Positions 1 through 9,665 are shown, counted from the first letter of the stretch. The stretch is 64,000 nt of DNA from Niallia taxi (GCF_032818155.1 NZ_CP102589.1:2962001-3026000), one strand, 5' to 3'. Numbers and translations: made by a program. The notes: generated by a model not told the origin, from the letters alone.

Positions 1-803
1 AAGCCAGCTCCGTTTACCATACAGCCGATATTTCCATTTAATGCGATATAGCTCAAGTCAAATTTTGAAGCTTCAAGCTCCTTCTCGTCCTCTTCATCCA
101 AATCACGGTATGCAAGAATATCCTTATGTCTGTATAATGCATTAGAGTCAAAGTTCAGCTTTGCATCAAGTGCCATCACATCACCATCTTCTGTTAAAAC
201 AAGAGGATTAATTTCAGCAATAGAACAATCCTTCTCACAAAATACGCGATAAAGGCCTGTCATGAATGAAACAGCTTTATTGACTTGAGGACCAGGAATA
301 TTGATTGCAAATGCAACTCGTCTTGCTTGGAAAGGAGTAAGACCTGTTAATGGGTCAATTACTTCTTTAATGATTTTTTCAGGCTGTGTTTCAGCTATTT
401 CCTCGATTTCTGTTCCACCCTCTTCTGATGCCATTAATACAATACGAGAAGTAGAACGGTCGACTACAAAGCCAATATAATATTCCTTTTTGATACGGCA
501 GCCTTCCTCAATCAGCAAACGCTTAACAACTTTTCCTTCAGGGCCAGTCTGATGTGTTACAAGCGTGCTCCCCAAAATCTGTTCTGCGTATTGCTTAACT
601 TCTTCAAGTGATTTCGCAACCTTAACACCACCGGCTTTTCCTCTGCCTCCAGCATGAATTTGCGCCTTAACAACCCATGCATCACTGTTAAGATGCTCTG
701 CTGCAAATAGGGCCTCTTCAACGGTAAATGCAACACTTCCTTTAGGGACAGCTACACCATTTAATGCTAGAATTTCTTTCCCTTGATATTCGTGAATATT
801 CAT
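1..803 (-). CDS. sucC: Succinyl-CoA ligase (ADP-forming) beta subunit, 3' end missing
   Basis: This is the N-terminal ~267 residues of the beta subunit of succinyl-CoA synthetase, the TCA-cycle enzyme that couples succinyl-CoA cleavage to ATP formation with SucD. The protein opens [12 protein letters not shown], the usual SucC start. The ATP-grasp region follows, with a conserved [17 protein letters not shown] stretch, and the last visible residues are around [11 protein letters not shown]. The gene runs off the left edge, so its C-terminal CoA-ligase domain (roughly 120 residues by family length) and sucD would lie outside. A GTGGGAG ribosome-binding site precedes the ATG. A possible SigA promoter lies at 1039-1067. 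The upstream ylqH operon ends in its own terminator, so sucC is probably transcribed separately. Confidence 0.95.
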   Translation of the reverse strand, partial: MNIHEYQGKEILALNGVAVPKGSVAFTVEEALFAAEHLNSDAWVVKAQIHAGGRGKAGGVKVAKSLEEVKQYAEQILGSTLVTHQTGPEGKVVKRLLIEEGCRIKKEYYIGFVVDRSTSRIVLMASEEGGTEIEEIAETQPEKIIKEVIDPLTGLTPFQARRVAFAINIPGPQVNKAVSFMTGLYRVFCEKDCSIAEINPLVLTEDGDVMALDAKLNFDSNALYRHKDILAYRDLDEEDEKELEASKFDLSYIALNGNIGCMVNGAG

Positions 804-1038
804 TCTCCCACATCCCTTTTGCAAATTCTTTTTCACTTCTTGCCAGATTTTCCTGCATACTTTTACTTATGTACGAGTGTGAAAAAAAATAGCTTTTTTC
901 CATCTCGACAAAAAAATATTTTTTCCAATTTAAAAGGACCCCTTCCTTTTAAAAGTATCTTTAACACTGTATTAATATTCTCTATCAACACAATATTTTC
1001 TTACTTTTTGGAAAAAACACTCTGTTGTTTACGCTTTC

Positions 1039-1067
1039 ATTTTATATAAAAGCAACACTTTTGTCTA
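1039..1067 (-). promoter_or_regulatory. Possible SigA promoter of sucC(D)
   Basis: Read on the minus strand there is a TAGACA -35 and a TAAAAT -10 separated by 17 bases, just downstream of the ylqH terminator. The spacing is ideal but both boxes deviate from consensus and the region is AT-rich, so chance is not excluded. Confidence 0.35.
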
Positions 1068-1090
1068 TTAAAAAGGCACTAATTTACAAT

Positions 1091-1118
1091 AAAAAAATTA
1101 TCCCCTTTTAAAAGGGGA
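1091..1118 (-). terminator. Terminator after ylqH
   Basis: A perfect 18-base palindrome (TCCCCTTTT/AAAAGGGGA, 1101-1118) is followed on the minus strand by a run of T residues, directly after the ylqH stop codon. It closes the rnhB-ylqG-ylqH unit. Confidence 0.7.
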
Positions 1119-1126
1119 CTATACTA

Positions 1127-1417
1127 CTAGTTTTCAGACTCTGCTCCATATGTTTTATCAAGCTTATAGATAAAAGCAAAAACCTCAGCCACTGCCTGAT
1201 ACAAGTCTTCAGGGACTCGCTCCTGCAAGTTGAGCTTACCTAGCAGTTCTACTAGTGATGGGTCTTCCTGAATTGGCACACCGCTTTCTTGTGCCTTTTT
1301 AATAATATTATCAGCAATCAGCCCTTTACCCTTTGCTGATACTACTGGTGCTGAGTGCTGCTGTTGTTTATAGCTAAGGGCAACAGCTTGCCGTCTTTCC
1401 TTATCGTTTGCCTTCAT
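1127..1417 (-). CDS. ylqH: FlhB C-terminal-domain-like protein YlqH
   Basis: This is a 96-residue protein resembling the cytoplasmic C-terminal domain of the FlhB/YscU export-switch family. The conserved features are the central AKGKGLIADNIIKKAQESGV segment, the IQEDPSLVELL motif and the C-terminal VPEDLYQAVAEVFAFIYKL helix. It has no membrane segments, unlike real FlhB, and the NPTH autocleavage motif is not evident. In flagellar export the FlhB C-domain interacts with the ruler protein FliK. The start overlaps the ylqG stop in an ATGA arrangement, so the two are translationally coupled. The function of YlqH is not established as far as I know, and a flagellar role is an inference from the family. 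Confidence 0.85.
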   Translation of the reverse strand: MKANDKERRQAVALSYKQQQHSAPVVSAKGKGLIADNIIKKAQESGVPIQEDPSLVELLGKLNLQERVPEDLYQAVAEVFAFIYKLDKTYGAESEN

Positions 1418-2688
1418 ACTTTGTAATCTACCCCTTTATAATAGGCAGGCATTAATTTGTGCAGCCCTAAATCTGGTTTATCCAGTTTATCTTCCTGAAA
1501 AGATTTAAACTCCAGTGACGACAAGGTGTATTGAACACCCTTCATTTTTTCCTGCAAGCCTTGAATCATGCCTTTCATAAGCGGCTCTATTTCATGATTT
1601 TTATTAAAGACTGTGATATTTACTACTCTGTGCTGTATTTGCATATCTATTGCTGTCTCTTTTAAATGAGCCAAATCAAGATAAAACAGAATGCGGCAAT
1701 AATCAGAATCTATCTTTCCATCTTTCGTTTTCCTTCCACTGTATTGCATAGTAGCATCCATGGAGTGATTTTGGAAATGAAGGGGGAATTGGAGCATTAA
1801 CTGCATGATTGGACCTGTTTCCTGGCTTAATAGCTGCATGCCTGTTACCTTGTCCGTAAGAGCAGTTGCCAATTCCTTCATATGTGAAGGAGCATCCGTT
1901 TTTAACAATTCCAGCAGAAGCGGCTTAAGCTGGTTCCATTCAGGAGCACTTTTGCCTCCATCTGTTTTTGAATGCAGCAATTCATGTTCGTAAGAAAAGC
2001 CAATGGTATGAAGCATTTTTTGCAGCTGGTCCTTTATTACGCTCGCATCGGGTAAATCAATATTTTTACCTGTTGCAAGCTCCTTAAGAACAGTTTGTAA
2101 TTCTGGAGAAACAGATGGACTAGCAGACAGTTCATTCAATAATTTTCCCGCAAGACTGTTCATTGAACTGCCTTCTTTAACAGCCATTAAGCTCGCAAAC
2201 ACTTTTTCCGTAAAGGGAAGCTCCCTATGGATCATTTCCTTTATTGTGTCTATAGCTTTAGGGCTGTCTGCAGACTCTTTCATCCATTTGCCTGCAAGAG
2301 AGAGGATCTCACCAGACAGCGGCAGGTTCTCCTTTAAAAGCATTGTTGTAAGCTGCTTCATTTCTTTTGTATTAGGCAAGGACCATTGTTCAAGCAATGT
2401 GTCTGTATTAGCATCATTATTGACAGGGCTTATAGGAGACAATACCTTTAATGCCAGCTTTCCATCACCGTCTTGAACTTGAAACAAATAGTTCTTGTCG
2501 GTGTTTAATGCAGTCGATAGTTCAGCAAGGACCTTTTGGCTTCCAACTTGAATTTCTGCCATATTGTTCGTAAAATACTTATTTACATGCCCCGTGATTA
2601 CTTGACCTTGGCGAAGCTCTAATGGTCTTGCAGTAACTGCTTGCTCCAAACCTGTTGGAAGTCCTTGTCCAATACGTATGCCATTCAT
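1414..2688 (-). CDS. ylqG: YlqG, uncharacterised protein with FliK-like C-terminal region
   Basis: This 424-residue soluble protein sits in the same place as B. subtilis ylqG, between rnhB and ylqH. The first ~80 residues form a small beta-rich region (RQGQVITGHV, NYLFQVQDGDGKLALKVL). A helical middle part follows, up to about residue 300. The last ~100 residues (LDLAHLKETAIDMQIQ, VVNITVFNKNHEIEPLM, then a long helix and VQYTLSSLEF) resemble the hydrophobic C-terminal domain of flagellar hook-length control proteins of the FliK family. That similarity is by eye and needs a profile search. It begins immediately after the rnhB stop and overlaps ylqH by 4 bases, so all three genes form one operon. 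Confidence 0.75.
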   Translation of the reverse strand: MNGIRIGQGLPTGLEQAVTARPLELRQGQVITGHVNKYFTNNMAEIQVGSQKVLAELSTALNTDKNYLFQVQDGDGKLALKVLSPISPVNNDANTDTLLEQWSLPNTKEMKQLTTMLLKENLPLSGEILSLAGKWMKESADSPKAIDTIKEMIHRELPFTEKVFASLMAVKEGSSMNSLAGKLLNELSASPSVSPELQTVLKELATGKNIDLPDASVIKDQLQKMLHTIGFSYEHELLHSKTDGGKSAPEWNQLKPLLLELLKTDAPSHMKELATALTDKVTGMQLLSQETGPIMQLMLQFPLHFQNHSMDATMQYSGRKTKDGKIDSDYCRILFYLDLAHLKETAIDMQIQHRVVNITVFNKNHEIEPLMKGMIQGLQEKMKGVQYTLSSLEFKSFQEDKLDKPDLGLHKLMPAYYKGVDYKV

Positions 2689-3474
2689 TTAAATGCCCCT
2701 ATTCCTCGTAGTCATTTCCTTTATCGGGGAAAAGCTTTTACGGTGATGTATCGTATAGCCTTCTGTCTCTAATGCAAGCAGATGATCTTTAGTGCCATAT
2801 CCCATATTGCTTGCGAAACAATATGCTGGAAACTCTTTATCGAGATTTTTCATCATCTCGTCTCGTGTTACCTTTGCAATAATACTCGCTGCTGCAATGG
2901 ATACACTTTTGCTGTCCCCTTTAATAATCGATTTACTTGGATACGGAACGTTTAGCTTCATAGCATCTATCAGCAAAAAGTCCGGCTGCTGATCGAGATT
3001 TTGGACAGCTGCTAGCATTCCTTTTTTTGTCGCCTCATAAATGTTAATCCTGTCAATTTCCGCTGGTTCGATAATACCAACACCGATGGAAATTGCTTGT
3101 TTTTGAATAATTTCATAGTATTGCTCTCGTTTTGCTTCAGACAGCTTTTTTGAATCATCTATTCCCGGCAGATAGAAGCTTTCAGGAAGTATGACTGCAG
3201 CGGTCACAACAGGTCCTGCTAGAGGTCCCCTGCCCACTTCATCAATGCCAGCAATATATGTATACCCTTGTTCTCTTATTTCTGTTTCATATATACAAAG
3301 CTCTATAAAACGGTTATGCAGCTGCACTTCCTTTTCCTTTTGCTTTTCCCAAGAAGTTATCAGCTTTTGCACTCCAACTCGTTTGTCTTCTTTTAACCGC
3401 TCCCAATAAGGGTCATGTTTGTCTGTTATCTTTTCAAGTAATTCCTTTATTTCCTTTAATGTTGCCAATGCCAC
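2689..3474 (-). CDS. rnhB: Ribonuclease HII
   Basis: RNase HII (261 aa) nicks the RNA strand of RNA/DNA hybrids and removes misincorporated ribonucleotides from DNA. The catalytic core begins with [17 protein letters not shown], which supplies the first Asp-Glu pair of the four-carboxylate metal site. A further Asp lies in the LLIDAMKL segment, and the [20 protein letters not shown] block is typical of the family. An N-terminal extension of ~70 residues, rich in charged helices, is usual in Bacillus RnhB. It is the first gene of the rnhB-ylqG-ylqH unit and lies downstream of rbgA. Confidence 0.96.
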   Translation of the reverse strand: MALATLKEIKELLEKITDKHDPYWERLKEDKRVGVQKLITSWEKQKEKEVQLHNRFIELCIYETEIREQGYTYIAGIDEVGRGPLAGPVVTAAVILPESFYLPGIDDSKKLSEAKREQYYEIIQKQAISIGVGIIEPAEIDRINIYEATKKGMLAAVQNLDQQPDFLLIDAMKLNVPYPSKSIIKGDSKSVSIAAASIIAKVTRDEMMKNLDKEFPAYCFASNMGYGTKDHLLALETEGYTIHHRKSFSPIKEMTTRNRGI

Positions 3475-3553
3475 TTTAAGTAACTCCCTTTCTCCCTATT
3501 TATATCGTCTCTTTCTAGAATTAATTTAACAGCTCCTTAAACAATGGTCCATT

Positions 3554-3597
3554 AAAAAAAGAGAAGTGCCCAACAAAACGATGGTCAATTCTCTTTT
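3554..3597 (-). terminator. Probable terminator after rbgA
   Basis: Arms AAAAGAGAA (minus strand, 3597-3589) and TTCTCTTTT (3565-3557) are followed by more T residues. The loop is ~23 bases long. The position, ~30 bases after the rbgA stop codon, fits a terminator. Confidence 0.5.
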
Positions 3598-3624
3598 CTT
3601 TGCCAAGACAGGTTGTCTTATCTA

Positions 3625-4494
3625 TTAATCTTCTTCTTGCACATCGAAATCGCTTGGTTGTTCGAATGTTAATCTGCCGAATTTTTCGCTTCTAATTTCT
3701 CTTATTACCAGTTCTGTAACCTTGTCATAATCGACAACAGCTCCGCCTGTAAGGCACCCGCGCACTTCACCGATTCTGTCAAAGAACTCAACAATGTCCT
3801 CTGGTATTTCTTGAAGCTGAAAACGCTCCTTCAGTCTTTCAGGATATTTTTGTTCTAAAAATCGCAATCCGTAAATAGCGATATCCTGCAGGTTAAGAAT
3901 TGTATCCTTAATGGCACCAGTTAATGCTAGCTTTAATCCAACACTTTGATCCTCAAATTTTGGCCAGAGAATCCCTGGGGTATCAAGAAGCTCCAATTCC
4001 TTCCCTACCTTAATCCATTGCTGCGCCTTTGTTACACCTGGAGTATTGCCTGTTTTAGCAATATTCTTTTTGGCAAGCCTGTTAATTAATGTAGATTTAC
4101 CTGCATTTGGAATTCCGACAATCATCGCTCTGATTGCACGAGGTCTTACGCCTTTTGCCCTCATTCTATCAAACTTCTCTGCAAGCACTACATTAGCCAA
4201 TGCCGTAATTTCCTTCATTCCGACACCCGCCTGCGAATTTATCGCAAGTGCTTGTATGCCTTGCTTTTTAAAATGAGCAATCCATTGCTTTGTTCTTTCG
4301 CCATCTGCCATGTCTGCCTTGTTAAGTAAAACAATTCTTGGCTTATGCTGGATGATCTCGTCAATCATCGGATTTCTGGAAGACTGTGGAATTCTTGCAT
4401 CCACTAATTCAAAAATGATGTCAACAAGCTTTAATTTCTCTGTTACTTGTCGTCTTGCTTTGGCCATATGGCCAGGAAACCATTGTATTGTCAA
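3625..4494 (-). CDS. rbgA: Ribosome biogenesis GTPase RbgA (YlqF)
   Basis: RbgA is a circularly permuted GTPase needed for late assembly of the 50S ribosomal subunit. The permuted order is visible: the G4 motif (LLNKADMAD, ~res 55-65) precedes the P-loop G1 (GIPNAGKST, ~res 125) and G3 (DTPG). The N-terminal [15 protein letters not shown] box is the signature of this family. I choose a TTG start at 4494, giving a protein beginning [10 protein letters not shown] (289 aa). An AGAGGTGG ribosome-binding site lies 5-6 bases upstream and the product then aligns with the B. subtilis protein. A GTG three codons further upstream would overlap that site. The gene lies between lepB and rnhB on the same strand. 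Confidence 0.95.
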   Translation of the reverse strand: MTIQWFPGHMAKARRQVTEKLKLVDIIFELVDARIPQSSRNPMIDEIIQHKPRIVLLNKADMADGERTKQWIAHFKKQGIQALAINSQAGVGMKEITALANVVLAEKFDRMRAKGVRPRAIRAMIVGIPNAGKSTLINRLAKKNIAKTGNTPGVTKAQQWIKVGKELELLDTPGILWPKFEDQSVGLKLALTGAIKDTILNLQDIAIYGLRFLEQKYPERLKERFQLQEIPEDIVEFFDRIGEVRGCLTGGAVVDYDKVTELVIREIRSEKFGRLTFEQPSDFDVQEED

Positions 4495-4543
4495 AATATC
4501 CACCTCTAATTACTGCTGCTTTTTTGTCAGCATAAAACTTTTC

Positions 4544-5098
4544 TTAGTTCACTAATTTAATGTCTGATATTGGCCAGTAAATCATGCTTGTATTGCCAAG
4601 AACCTTTTCATAAGGGATTGTCCCAATATGACGGCTATCCTTGCTGTCACGGCGGTTATCACCCATAACGAATAACTCTCCTTCTGGAACAGTGCTTTGA
4701 CCAATTTTGTCTTCCAGCTTAAAGGATTCTGTTAAAGGACCATCTGTAACCTGTTTTTTGTATTCATCCAAATATGGCTCTTTATAAGCCTTACCATTCA
4801 CGTATAGTACGTCATCCTTGTACTCTATTGTATCACCAGGTAAGCCGATTACTCTTTTAATATAATCCTTTCCTTCTGGTGCATGGAATACGATAATATC
4901 AAAGCGTTTAGGATCACTTACTTTGTAATTTACTTTGTTTACAATCATTCGGTCTGAATTATGTAATGTAGGCATCATCGATTCCCCGTCCACTACAATC
5001 GGAGCAAATAAAAAGGAGCGAATCACAACGGCCAATACAACTGCGATTACTAACGCCTTACCCCATTCCCATATCTCGTTTTTCTTTTTCTTTGCCAT
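4544..5098 (-). CDS. lepB: Signal peptidase I
   Basis: Type I signal peptidase (184 aa) removes signal peptides from exported preproteins at the outer face of the membrane. A lysine-rich start (MAKKKKNEIWEWGK) leads into one membrane span (about residues 16-33). The catalytic Ser40 is in GESMMPTL and the general-base Lys81 in YIKRVIGLPGD. The C-terminal MGDNRRDSKDSR box is also conserved. The ATG at 5098 is preferred because GGTGA lies 5 bases before it. In-frame TTG and GTG codons at 5110 and 5107 sit too close to the upstream AGGA. A lepB gene between rplS and rbgA is found in many Bacillus species, though B. subtilis keeps its sip genes elsewhere. Confidence 0.95.
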   Translation of the reverse strand: MAKKKKNEIWEWGKALVIAVVLAVVIRSFLFAPIVVDGESMMPTLHNSDRMIVNKVNYKVSDPKRFDIIVFHAPEGKDYIKRVIGLPGDTIEYKDDVLYVNGKAYKEPYLDEYKKQVTDGPLTESFKLEDKIGQSTVPEGELFVMGDNRRDSKDSRHIGTIPYEKVLGNTSMIYWPISDIKLVN

Positions 5099-5319
5099 CT
5101 TGTTCACCAATCCTCATTTTTTGTAAGCTCTCTTTTTAAGTATCTCTAAATCAGATACTTTTTAAATACAGTAAAAGGCATATGTCTATTTTTCATGACA
5201 AAGACAAAACCTCTCCCTTTATTGTAGCGAAATAAAAAGTCGAAGTAAAATGCCAGGTGGCTATGCTTTAGCAAATTATGTGGATAGTCAGGTGACTATT
5301 AATTAAAAATAAATAATAG

Positions 5320-5360
5320 GCAATAAAAAAGAGCTTGTTGCAAAGAACAGGCTCTTTTTT
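5320..5360 (-). terminator. Terminator after rplS
   Basis: A strong hairpin with 15-base arms (5325-5339 and 5346-5360; AAAAAAGAGC paired with GCTCTTTTTT, then an outer mismatch) ends in a T tract on the minus strand just after the rplS stop codon. Confidence 0.8.
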
Positions 5361-5367
5361 GATAGCA

Positions 5368-5826
<459 letters not shown>

Positions 5827-5855
5827 ACATAAAAACTTTAAGACATCAATATCTA

Positions 5856-6590
5856 TTATTTGTTTTTCTGCAAATCATTTAATAGTTTTTGCTGCTTATC
5901 TGTTAACGGGTAGTTTTCGAGAAGATCCGGACGTCTTTCAAGCGTCCTTTTCAGCGACTCCTTTTCTCTCCATTCATCAATATGCGCATGATTTCCAGAC
6001 GTAAGCGTTGCAGGCACCTTCATCCCTCTGAAATCGGCAGGACGGGTATAATGCGGGTGCTCAAGCAGTCCTGTGCTGAATGAATCATACACATGGGACG
6101 CCTCGCTTCCTAACACCCCTGGAAGGAGTCTGACAACACTATCAATCACTACCATTGCTCCAAGCTCGCCGCCTGTTAGCACATAATCACCAATTGATAT
6201 CTCATCTGTTGCCAAATGCTCGCGAATCCGCTCATCATAGCCTTCATAGTGACCGCAAATAAAAATTAAATGCTCTTCCTTTGCAAGCTCTTCCGCTTTT
6301 TTCTGGTTATAACGCTCACCTTGAGGACACATAAGGATTACTTTCGGCTTAGTCCCGCTCTTTGTTTGCAAATCGTCGACCGCATCAAAAATCGGCTGCG
6401 GCTTGAGGACCATTCCAGCGCCTCCGCCATACGGATAATCATCAACAGACTGGTGCTTATTATCAGAGTATTCCCGGAAGTTTGTGACACCGTAGGATAC
6501 CTTCTCTGCCTCTTTCGCTTTTTTCAGGATAGAGCTGTTAAACACACCCTCAAACATTTCTGGAAACAGCGTTAATACATCTACTCTCAT
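5856..6590 (-). CDS. trmD: tRNA (guanine-N1)-methyltransferase TrmD
   Basis: TrmD (244 aa) methylates N1 of G37 next to the anticodon, using S-adenosylmethionine, and prevents +1 frameshifting. The SPOUT trefoil-knot motifs are visible: the [15 protein letters not shown] start, [12 protein letters not shown], and [20 protein letters not shown]. The loop [19 protein letters not shown] and the [12 protein letters not shown] substrate region are also conserved. The start codon abuts the rimM stop, giving the usual rimM-trmD-rplS order. Confidence 0.97.
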   Translation of the reverse strand: MRVDVLTLFPEMFEGVFNSSILKKAKEAEKVSYGVTNFREYSDNKHQSVDDYPYGGGAGMVLKPQPIFDAVDDLQTKSGTKPKVILMCPQGERYNQKKAEELAKEEHLIFICGHYEGYDERIREHLATDEISIGDYVLTGGELGAMVVIDSVVRLLPGVLGSEASHVYDSFSTGLLEHPHYTRPADFRGMKVPATLTSGNHAHIDEWREKESLKRTLERRPDLLENYPLTDKQQKLLNDLQKNK

Positions 6591-7108
6591 TATGATAACA
6601 GCCCTTCCATTGGCTCAATGACAACTAGCTTTTCCTTCACATCCACTTTCATAACGACCTCTTCAATATAAGGGATTAAAACTTCTTCTTTTTTATTAGT
6701 CTTAATCACCCATACATCGTTTGCACCAGGTGTAAGAATCTCTGAAATGACTCCTACCTCATCACCTTCGACTGTCTCCACTTTACAGCCAATGATTTCA
6801 TGGAAATAGTACTCGTTCTCTGGTAATTCTCCTAAAAAGCTTTCAGGCACCTTCAATGTGCCGCCCTTCATAAACTCTACCTCATTAACATTATCATAGC
6901 CTTCAAATGTCAACAGATGAAAGTTTTTATGGGGACGCTGTGTTTTTATTTTCAGCTCGATTGGCTCCTTTTTCCCTTCCCCAAAAAAATAAATGGAGTT
7001 TCCTACTTTATATCTTTCTTCAGGAAAATCTGTGCGGGAAATGACGCGAAGCTCTCCGCGTATACCATGTGTATTGACAACCTTGCCTACATTAAACCAT
7101 TTTTCCAT
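6590..7108 (-). CDS. rimM: 16S rRNA processing / 30S maturation protein RimM
   Basis: RimM (172 aa) assists assembly of the 30S head around S19. The N-terminal barrel begins [19 protein letters not shown], and the C-terminal PRC-barrel half contains [18 protein letters not shown] and [15 protein letters not shown] place the start at the ATG at 7108, which has an AGAGGTG site 6 bases upstream; a GTG three codons earlier would overlap that site. It follows ylqD directly and is coupled to trmD at its end. Confidence 0.96.
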   Translation of the reverse strand: MEKWFNVGKVVNTHGIRGELRVISRTDFPEERYKVGNSIYFFGEGKKEPIELKIKTQRPHKNFHLLTFEGYDNVNEVEFMKGGTLKVPESFLGELPENEYYFHEIIGCKVETVEGDEVGVISEILTPGANDVWVIKTNKKEEVLIPYIEEVVMKVDVKEKLVVIEPMEGLLS

Positions 7109-7119
7109 ATTAATCACCT

Positions 7120-7503
7120 CTACCGTATATCTACGACTTTTCCGTCTTTTAGAAGAATTGTTTTGTGGAGCAATTGCTCATCCCAAACATCTCCTATATT
7201 TATATCAACAATCCCAGTAAGCTCTTGACTTTTTAGTTCACTGCCCAATGGTAGTATATGTAATTGTGCTAATTGAAACTCTAGTGTTTTCTTTTTTTCC
7301 TCTCTTTGAGCAAGTTCCTTGCTTATATGCTGCTTAACAGCATTTGCGGAATGATTGCCTTTGAGCAGTTTTTTCTCCTCAAATTTGAATTGTTCGGATT
7401 CTTTTTCAAGCTGAAGCAGTTCTTGCGAGATTTTCTTCTCTGATGCTTGTTTCGTTTTTTCGGTCAATATTTGTTTGACTGTGACAGTGTGGAGAATCTG
7501 CAT
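7120..7503 (-). CDS. ylqD: YlqD family protein
   Basis: This is a 127-residue protein of unknown function in the conserved position between khpA and rimM. The N-terminus ([19 protein letters not shown]) is followed by a long, highly charged helical region (about residues 20-85, rich in KEXE and [12 protein letters not shown] repeats) that should form a coiled coil. A small C-terminal beta region ([26 protein letters not shown]) closes the protein. Such a coiled-coil plus beta-cap layout suggests oligomerisation, but I know of no assigned activity. It is probably cotranscribed with rimM-trmD. Confidence 0.85.
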   Translation of the reverse strand: MQILHTVTVKQILTEKTKQASEKKISQELLQLEKESEQFKFEEKKLLKGNHSANAVKQHISKELAQREEKKKTLEFQLAQLHILPLGSELKSQELTGIVDINIGDVWDEQLLHKTILLKDGKVVDIR

Positions 7504-7619
7504 TTTTTTCCTCCTATCAATGCAATACTATTTAATTGCTGAAAAAGCGGCAAGCGGGGCCGTATCCCCCGCTCTAAAGCACATTTTCCTTTAGTATAAA
7601 GAATTACCTTGAAGATATA

Positions 7620-7654
7620 AACAAATAAAGGAGAAGGGTTCCCCCTCCTCCTTT
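7620..7654 (-). terminator. Probable terminator after khpA
   Basis: Arms 7643-7654 and 7627-7638 (AAAGGAGGAGGG with CCCTTCTCCTTT, read on the minus strand) form a 12-base stem with a 4-base loop and TTATTTGTTT after it. The stem begins immediately after the khpA stop codon. It would end the ylxM-ffh-rpsP-khpA transcript before ylqD. Confidence 0.6.
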
Positions 7655-7885
7655 TTATTCGCCAATCTCTAAGACCAGCTTTTTGTGCTGCTGTGACCCA
7701 GCAGCATAAACAATCGTCCGAATTGCTTTCGCAACCCGCCCTTGCTTCCCAATTACCTTTCCCATGTCATTCTTGTTGACAGAAAGCAAGTAAGTGATTC
7801 GATCATCGTCTTCAGTAACTTGTATCGCAACATCATCCGGAAAATCTACAAGGGGCTTAACAATCGTTTCAATTAATTCCTGCAT
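7655..7885 (-). CDS. khpA: KH-domain RNA-binding protein KhpA (YlqC)
   Basis: This small single KH-domain protein (76 aa) has the RNA-binding GxxG loop in MGKVIGKQGRVAKAIR. In other Gram-positives it pairs with KhpB/Jag and affects cell length and RNA metabolism; that role is from family knowledge. It sits 11 bases after the rpsP stop codon, the standard arrangement. No strong ribosome-binding site is visible before either the ATG at 7885 or an in-frame TTG at 7891, so translation may depend on coupling with rpsP. Confidence 0.93.
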   Translation of the reverse strand: MQELIETIVKPLVDFPDDVAIQVTEDDDRITYLLSVNKNDMGKVIGKQGRVAKAIRTIVYAAGSQQHKKLVLEIGE

Positions 7886-7896
7886 CTTCAAACGAA

Positions 7897-8169
7897 TTAC
7901 TTACCGTTTTTGATGTTGTGGAATTTCTCCATGATACCTTCGTTAGAGAAAAGGTTACGAACTGTATCAGATGGTTTTGCACCATTTTGTAACCATTGTA
8001 GAGCTTTCTCTTCGTTGATATCCACGATAGCAGGGTTTGCTACTGGATTGTAAGTTCCTACTGTTTCAATGAAACGTCCATCACGTGGTGAACGAGAATC
8101 TGCTACTACAATACGATAGAAAGGAGTCTTTTTAGCTCCCATACGTTTTAAACGAATTTTTACTGCCAT
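7897..8169 (-). CDS. rpsP: 30S ribosomal protein S16
   Basis: S16 (90 aa) is an early-binding 30S assembly protein. The start [20 protein letters not shown] and the internal [18 protein letters not shown] motif are diagnostic. The ATG at 8169 follows a GGAGGTGC site, and the open frame upstream of it does not match the family. A near-consensus promoter (8209-8237) lies ~40 bases upstream, so rpsP-khpA can be transcribed independently of ffh. Confidence 0.98.
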   Translation of the reverse strand: MAVKIRLKRMGAKKTPFYRIVVADSRSPRDGRFIETVGTYNPVANPAIVDINEEKALQWLQNGAKPSDTVRNLFSNEGIMEKFHNIKNGK

Positions 8170-8208
8170 TTTAAAAATGCACCTCCGAATAGTTTCACAC
8201 AAGATAGT

Positions 8209-8237
8209 ATAATATCAATAGTTGAACAGTTTGTAAA
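8209..8237 (-). promoter_or_regulatory. Predicted SigA promoter of rpsP
   Basis: On the minus strand TTTACA (-35) and TATTAT (-10) are separated by exactly 17 bases. The start point would lie just before the rpsP ribosome-binding site, between ffh and rpsP. Confidence 0.6.
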
Positions 8238-8300
8238 GTGTTTTTTCTTGTCAGACTAAACATTCTGTTCAATTTAATAAAAAACCGCTTGTTAACACCC

Positions 8301-9653
8301 TTAAAAAGGGTTAAATGGTAATTTAAACTTGCCTTTTTTCTTGCCTTTTTGGGTCATACCCGTCATTTGTTTCATCATTTTTTTCATGTCCTCAAACTGT
8401 TTCAACAGCCTATTCACTTCAGGAACCGTTCTGCCGCTCCCTTTAGCAATACGCTTACGTCTGCTTGAGTTGATAATTTCAGGGTGTTCTTTCTCTGCCT
8501 TTGTCATGGAGCGAATAATTGCTTCCACATGGCTGATTTGCTTCTCATCCACTTGGAGATTATCCAAGCCCTTGATTTTGTTAGCTCCTGGCATCATTTT
8601 CAGCAGCTCATCAAGCGGCCCCATGTTGCGTACTTGCCCAAGCTGTTCTAAGAAGTCATCTAAAGTAAAGGAAGCTGTTTTCATTTTCATTTCCAGCTCT
8701 TTTGCCTTTTCTTCATCGACATTCATTTGTGCTTTTTCGATAAGACTTAGCACATCACCCATTCCAAGAATACGTGACGCCATACGCTCTGGATGGAATG
8801 CCTCAAGTGCATCCATCTTTTCACCCAAACCGACAAATTTAATCGGTGTTTGCGTAACAGAACGAATAGATAATGCCGCACCGCCTCGAGTGTCACCATC
8901 TAGCTTCGTTAATACGACACCTGTCAGACCAAGCTGCTCGTTAAAGCTGCTTGCTACATTGACTGCATCCTGACCTGTCATCGCATCCACAACAAGGAAT
9001 ATTTCATCCGGATTAGAAAGCTCTTTAATTTGCTTCAACTCGTCCATCAATGCTTCATCAACATGCAGTCGACCTGCAGTATCAATCAAAACATAATCAT
9101 GATGGTCTTCCTTCGCTTTTGCAATAGCCTGTTTCGCAATCTCAACAGGGCTGACTTGATCTCCAAGTGAAAAAACAGGAAAATCGAGCTGTTTACCAAG
9201 TGTTTCCAGCTGTTTAATAGCAGCAGGACGATATATGTCTGCCGCAACTAGCAACGGCTTTCTATTATGCTTTTTACGCAGCAAATTAGCCAATTTTCCA
9301 GTTGTCGTCGTCTTACCGGCACCTTGCAAACCAACCATCATAATGACAGTCGGCGGACGGTTGGATACAGCAATTTTACTTTGTTCTCCACCCATCAGCT
9401 CCGTAAGCTCTTCTTTAACAACCTTAATGACCTGTTGACCTGGGGTTAGACTTTTCATAACCTCTTGTCCAACAGCACGCTCACTGACTTTTTTAACAAA
9501 CTCCTTGACTACCTTAAAGTTAACATCCGCCTCAAGCAATGCAAGTCGGACTTCACGCATCATTTCCTTAACATCCGCTTCATTTACTTTCCCTTTTCCG
9601 CGGATCTTCTGGATCGTATTCTGCAGTCGGTCAGCTAAACCTTCAAATGCCAT
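8301..9653 (-). CDS. ffh: Signal recognition particle GTPase Ffh
   Basis: Ffh (450 aa) binds signal sequences and 4.5S/6S SRP RNA and delivers ribosomes to FtsY at the membrane. The N domain (1-~95) has the ALLEADVNFKVVKEF box. The G domain has GLQGAGKTT (108-116), a DTAGRLHVDEAL motif and TKLDGDTRGGAAL. The M domain (~300-450) carries the methionine-rich GMGDVLSLIEKAQ and MKKMMKQMTGM segments and the RKRIAKGSGR RNA-binding motif. It lies 12 bases after ylxM in the SRP operon, driven by the strong promoter at 10041-10069. Confidence 0.98.
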   Translation of the reverse strand: MAFEGLADRLQNTIQKIRGKGKVNEADVKEMMREVRLALLEADVNFKVVKEFVKKVSERAVGQEVMKSLTPGQQVIKVVKEELTELMGGEQSKIAVSNRPPTVIMMVGLQGAGKTTTTGKLANLLRKKHNRKPLLVAADIYRPAAIKQLETLGKQLDFPVFSLGDQVSPVEIAKQAIAKAKEDHHDYVLIDTAGRLHVDEALMDELKQIKELSNPDEIFLVVDAMTGQDAVNVASSFNEQLGLTGVVLTKLDGDTRGGAALSIRSVTQTPIKFVGLGEKMDALEAFHPERMASRILGMGDVLSLIEKAQMNVDEEKAKELEMKMKTASFTLDDFLEQLGQVRNMGPLDELLKMMPGANKIKGLDNLQVDEKQISHVEAIIRSMTKAEKEHPEIINSSRRKRIAKGSGRTVPEVNRLLKQFEDMKKMMKQMTGMTQKGKKKGKFKLPFNPF

Positions 9654-9665
9654 TGCGCCGCCTCC

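Larger units (their letters stand above)
804..1126. other. Intergenic region ylqH-sucC
   Basis: This 323-base AT-rich gap separates the ylqH stop codon from the sucC start, both on the minus strand. It holds the ylqH terminator (1091-1118) and a possible sucC promoter (1039-1067), leaving a sucC leader of about 230 bases. I see no riboswitch or convincing small gene in the leader. The open frame on the plus strand here has low-complexity composition and no ribosome-binding site. Confidence 0.6.

Noticed and set aside
783..1049. 88-residue plus-strand open frame
   Set aside because: AT-rich low-complexity peptide opposite the sucC leader, with no ribosome-binding site; chance frame.
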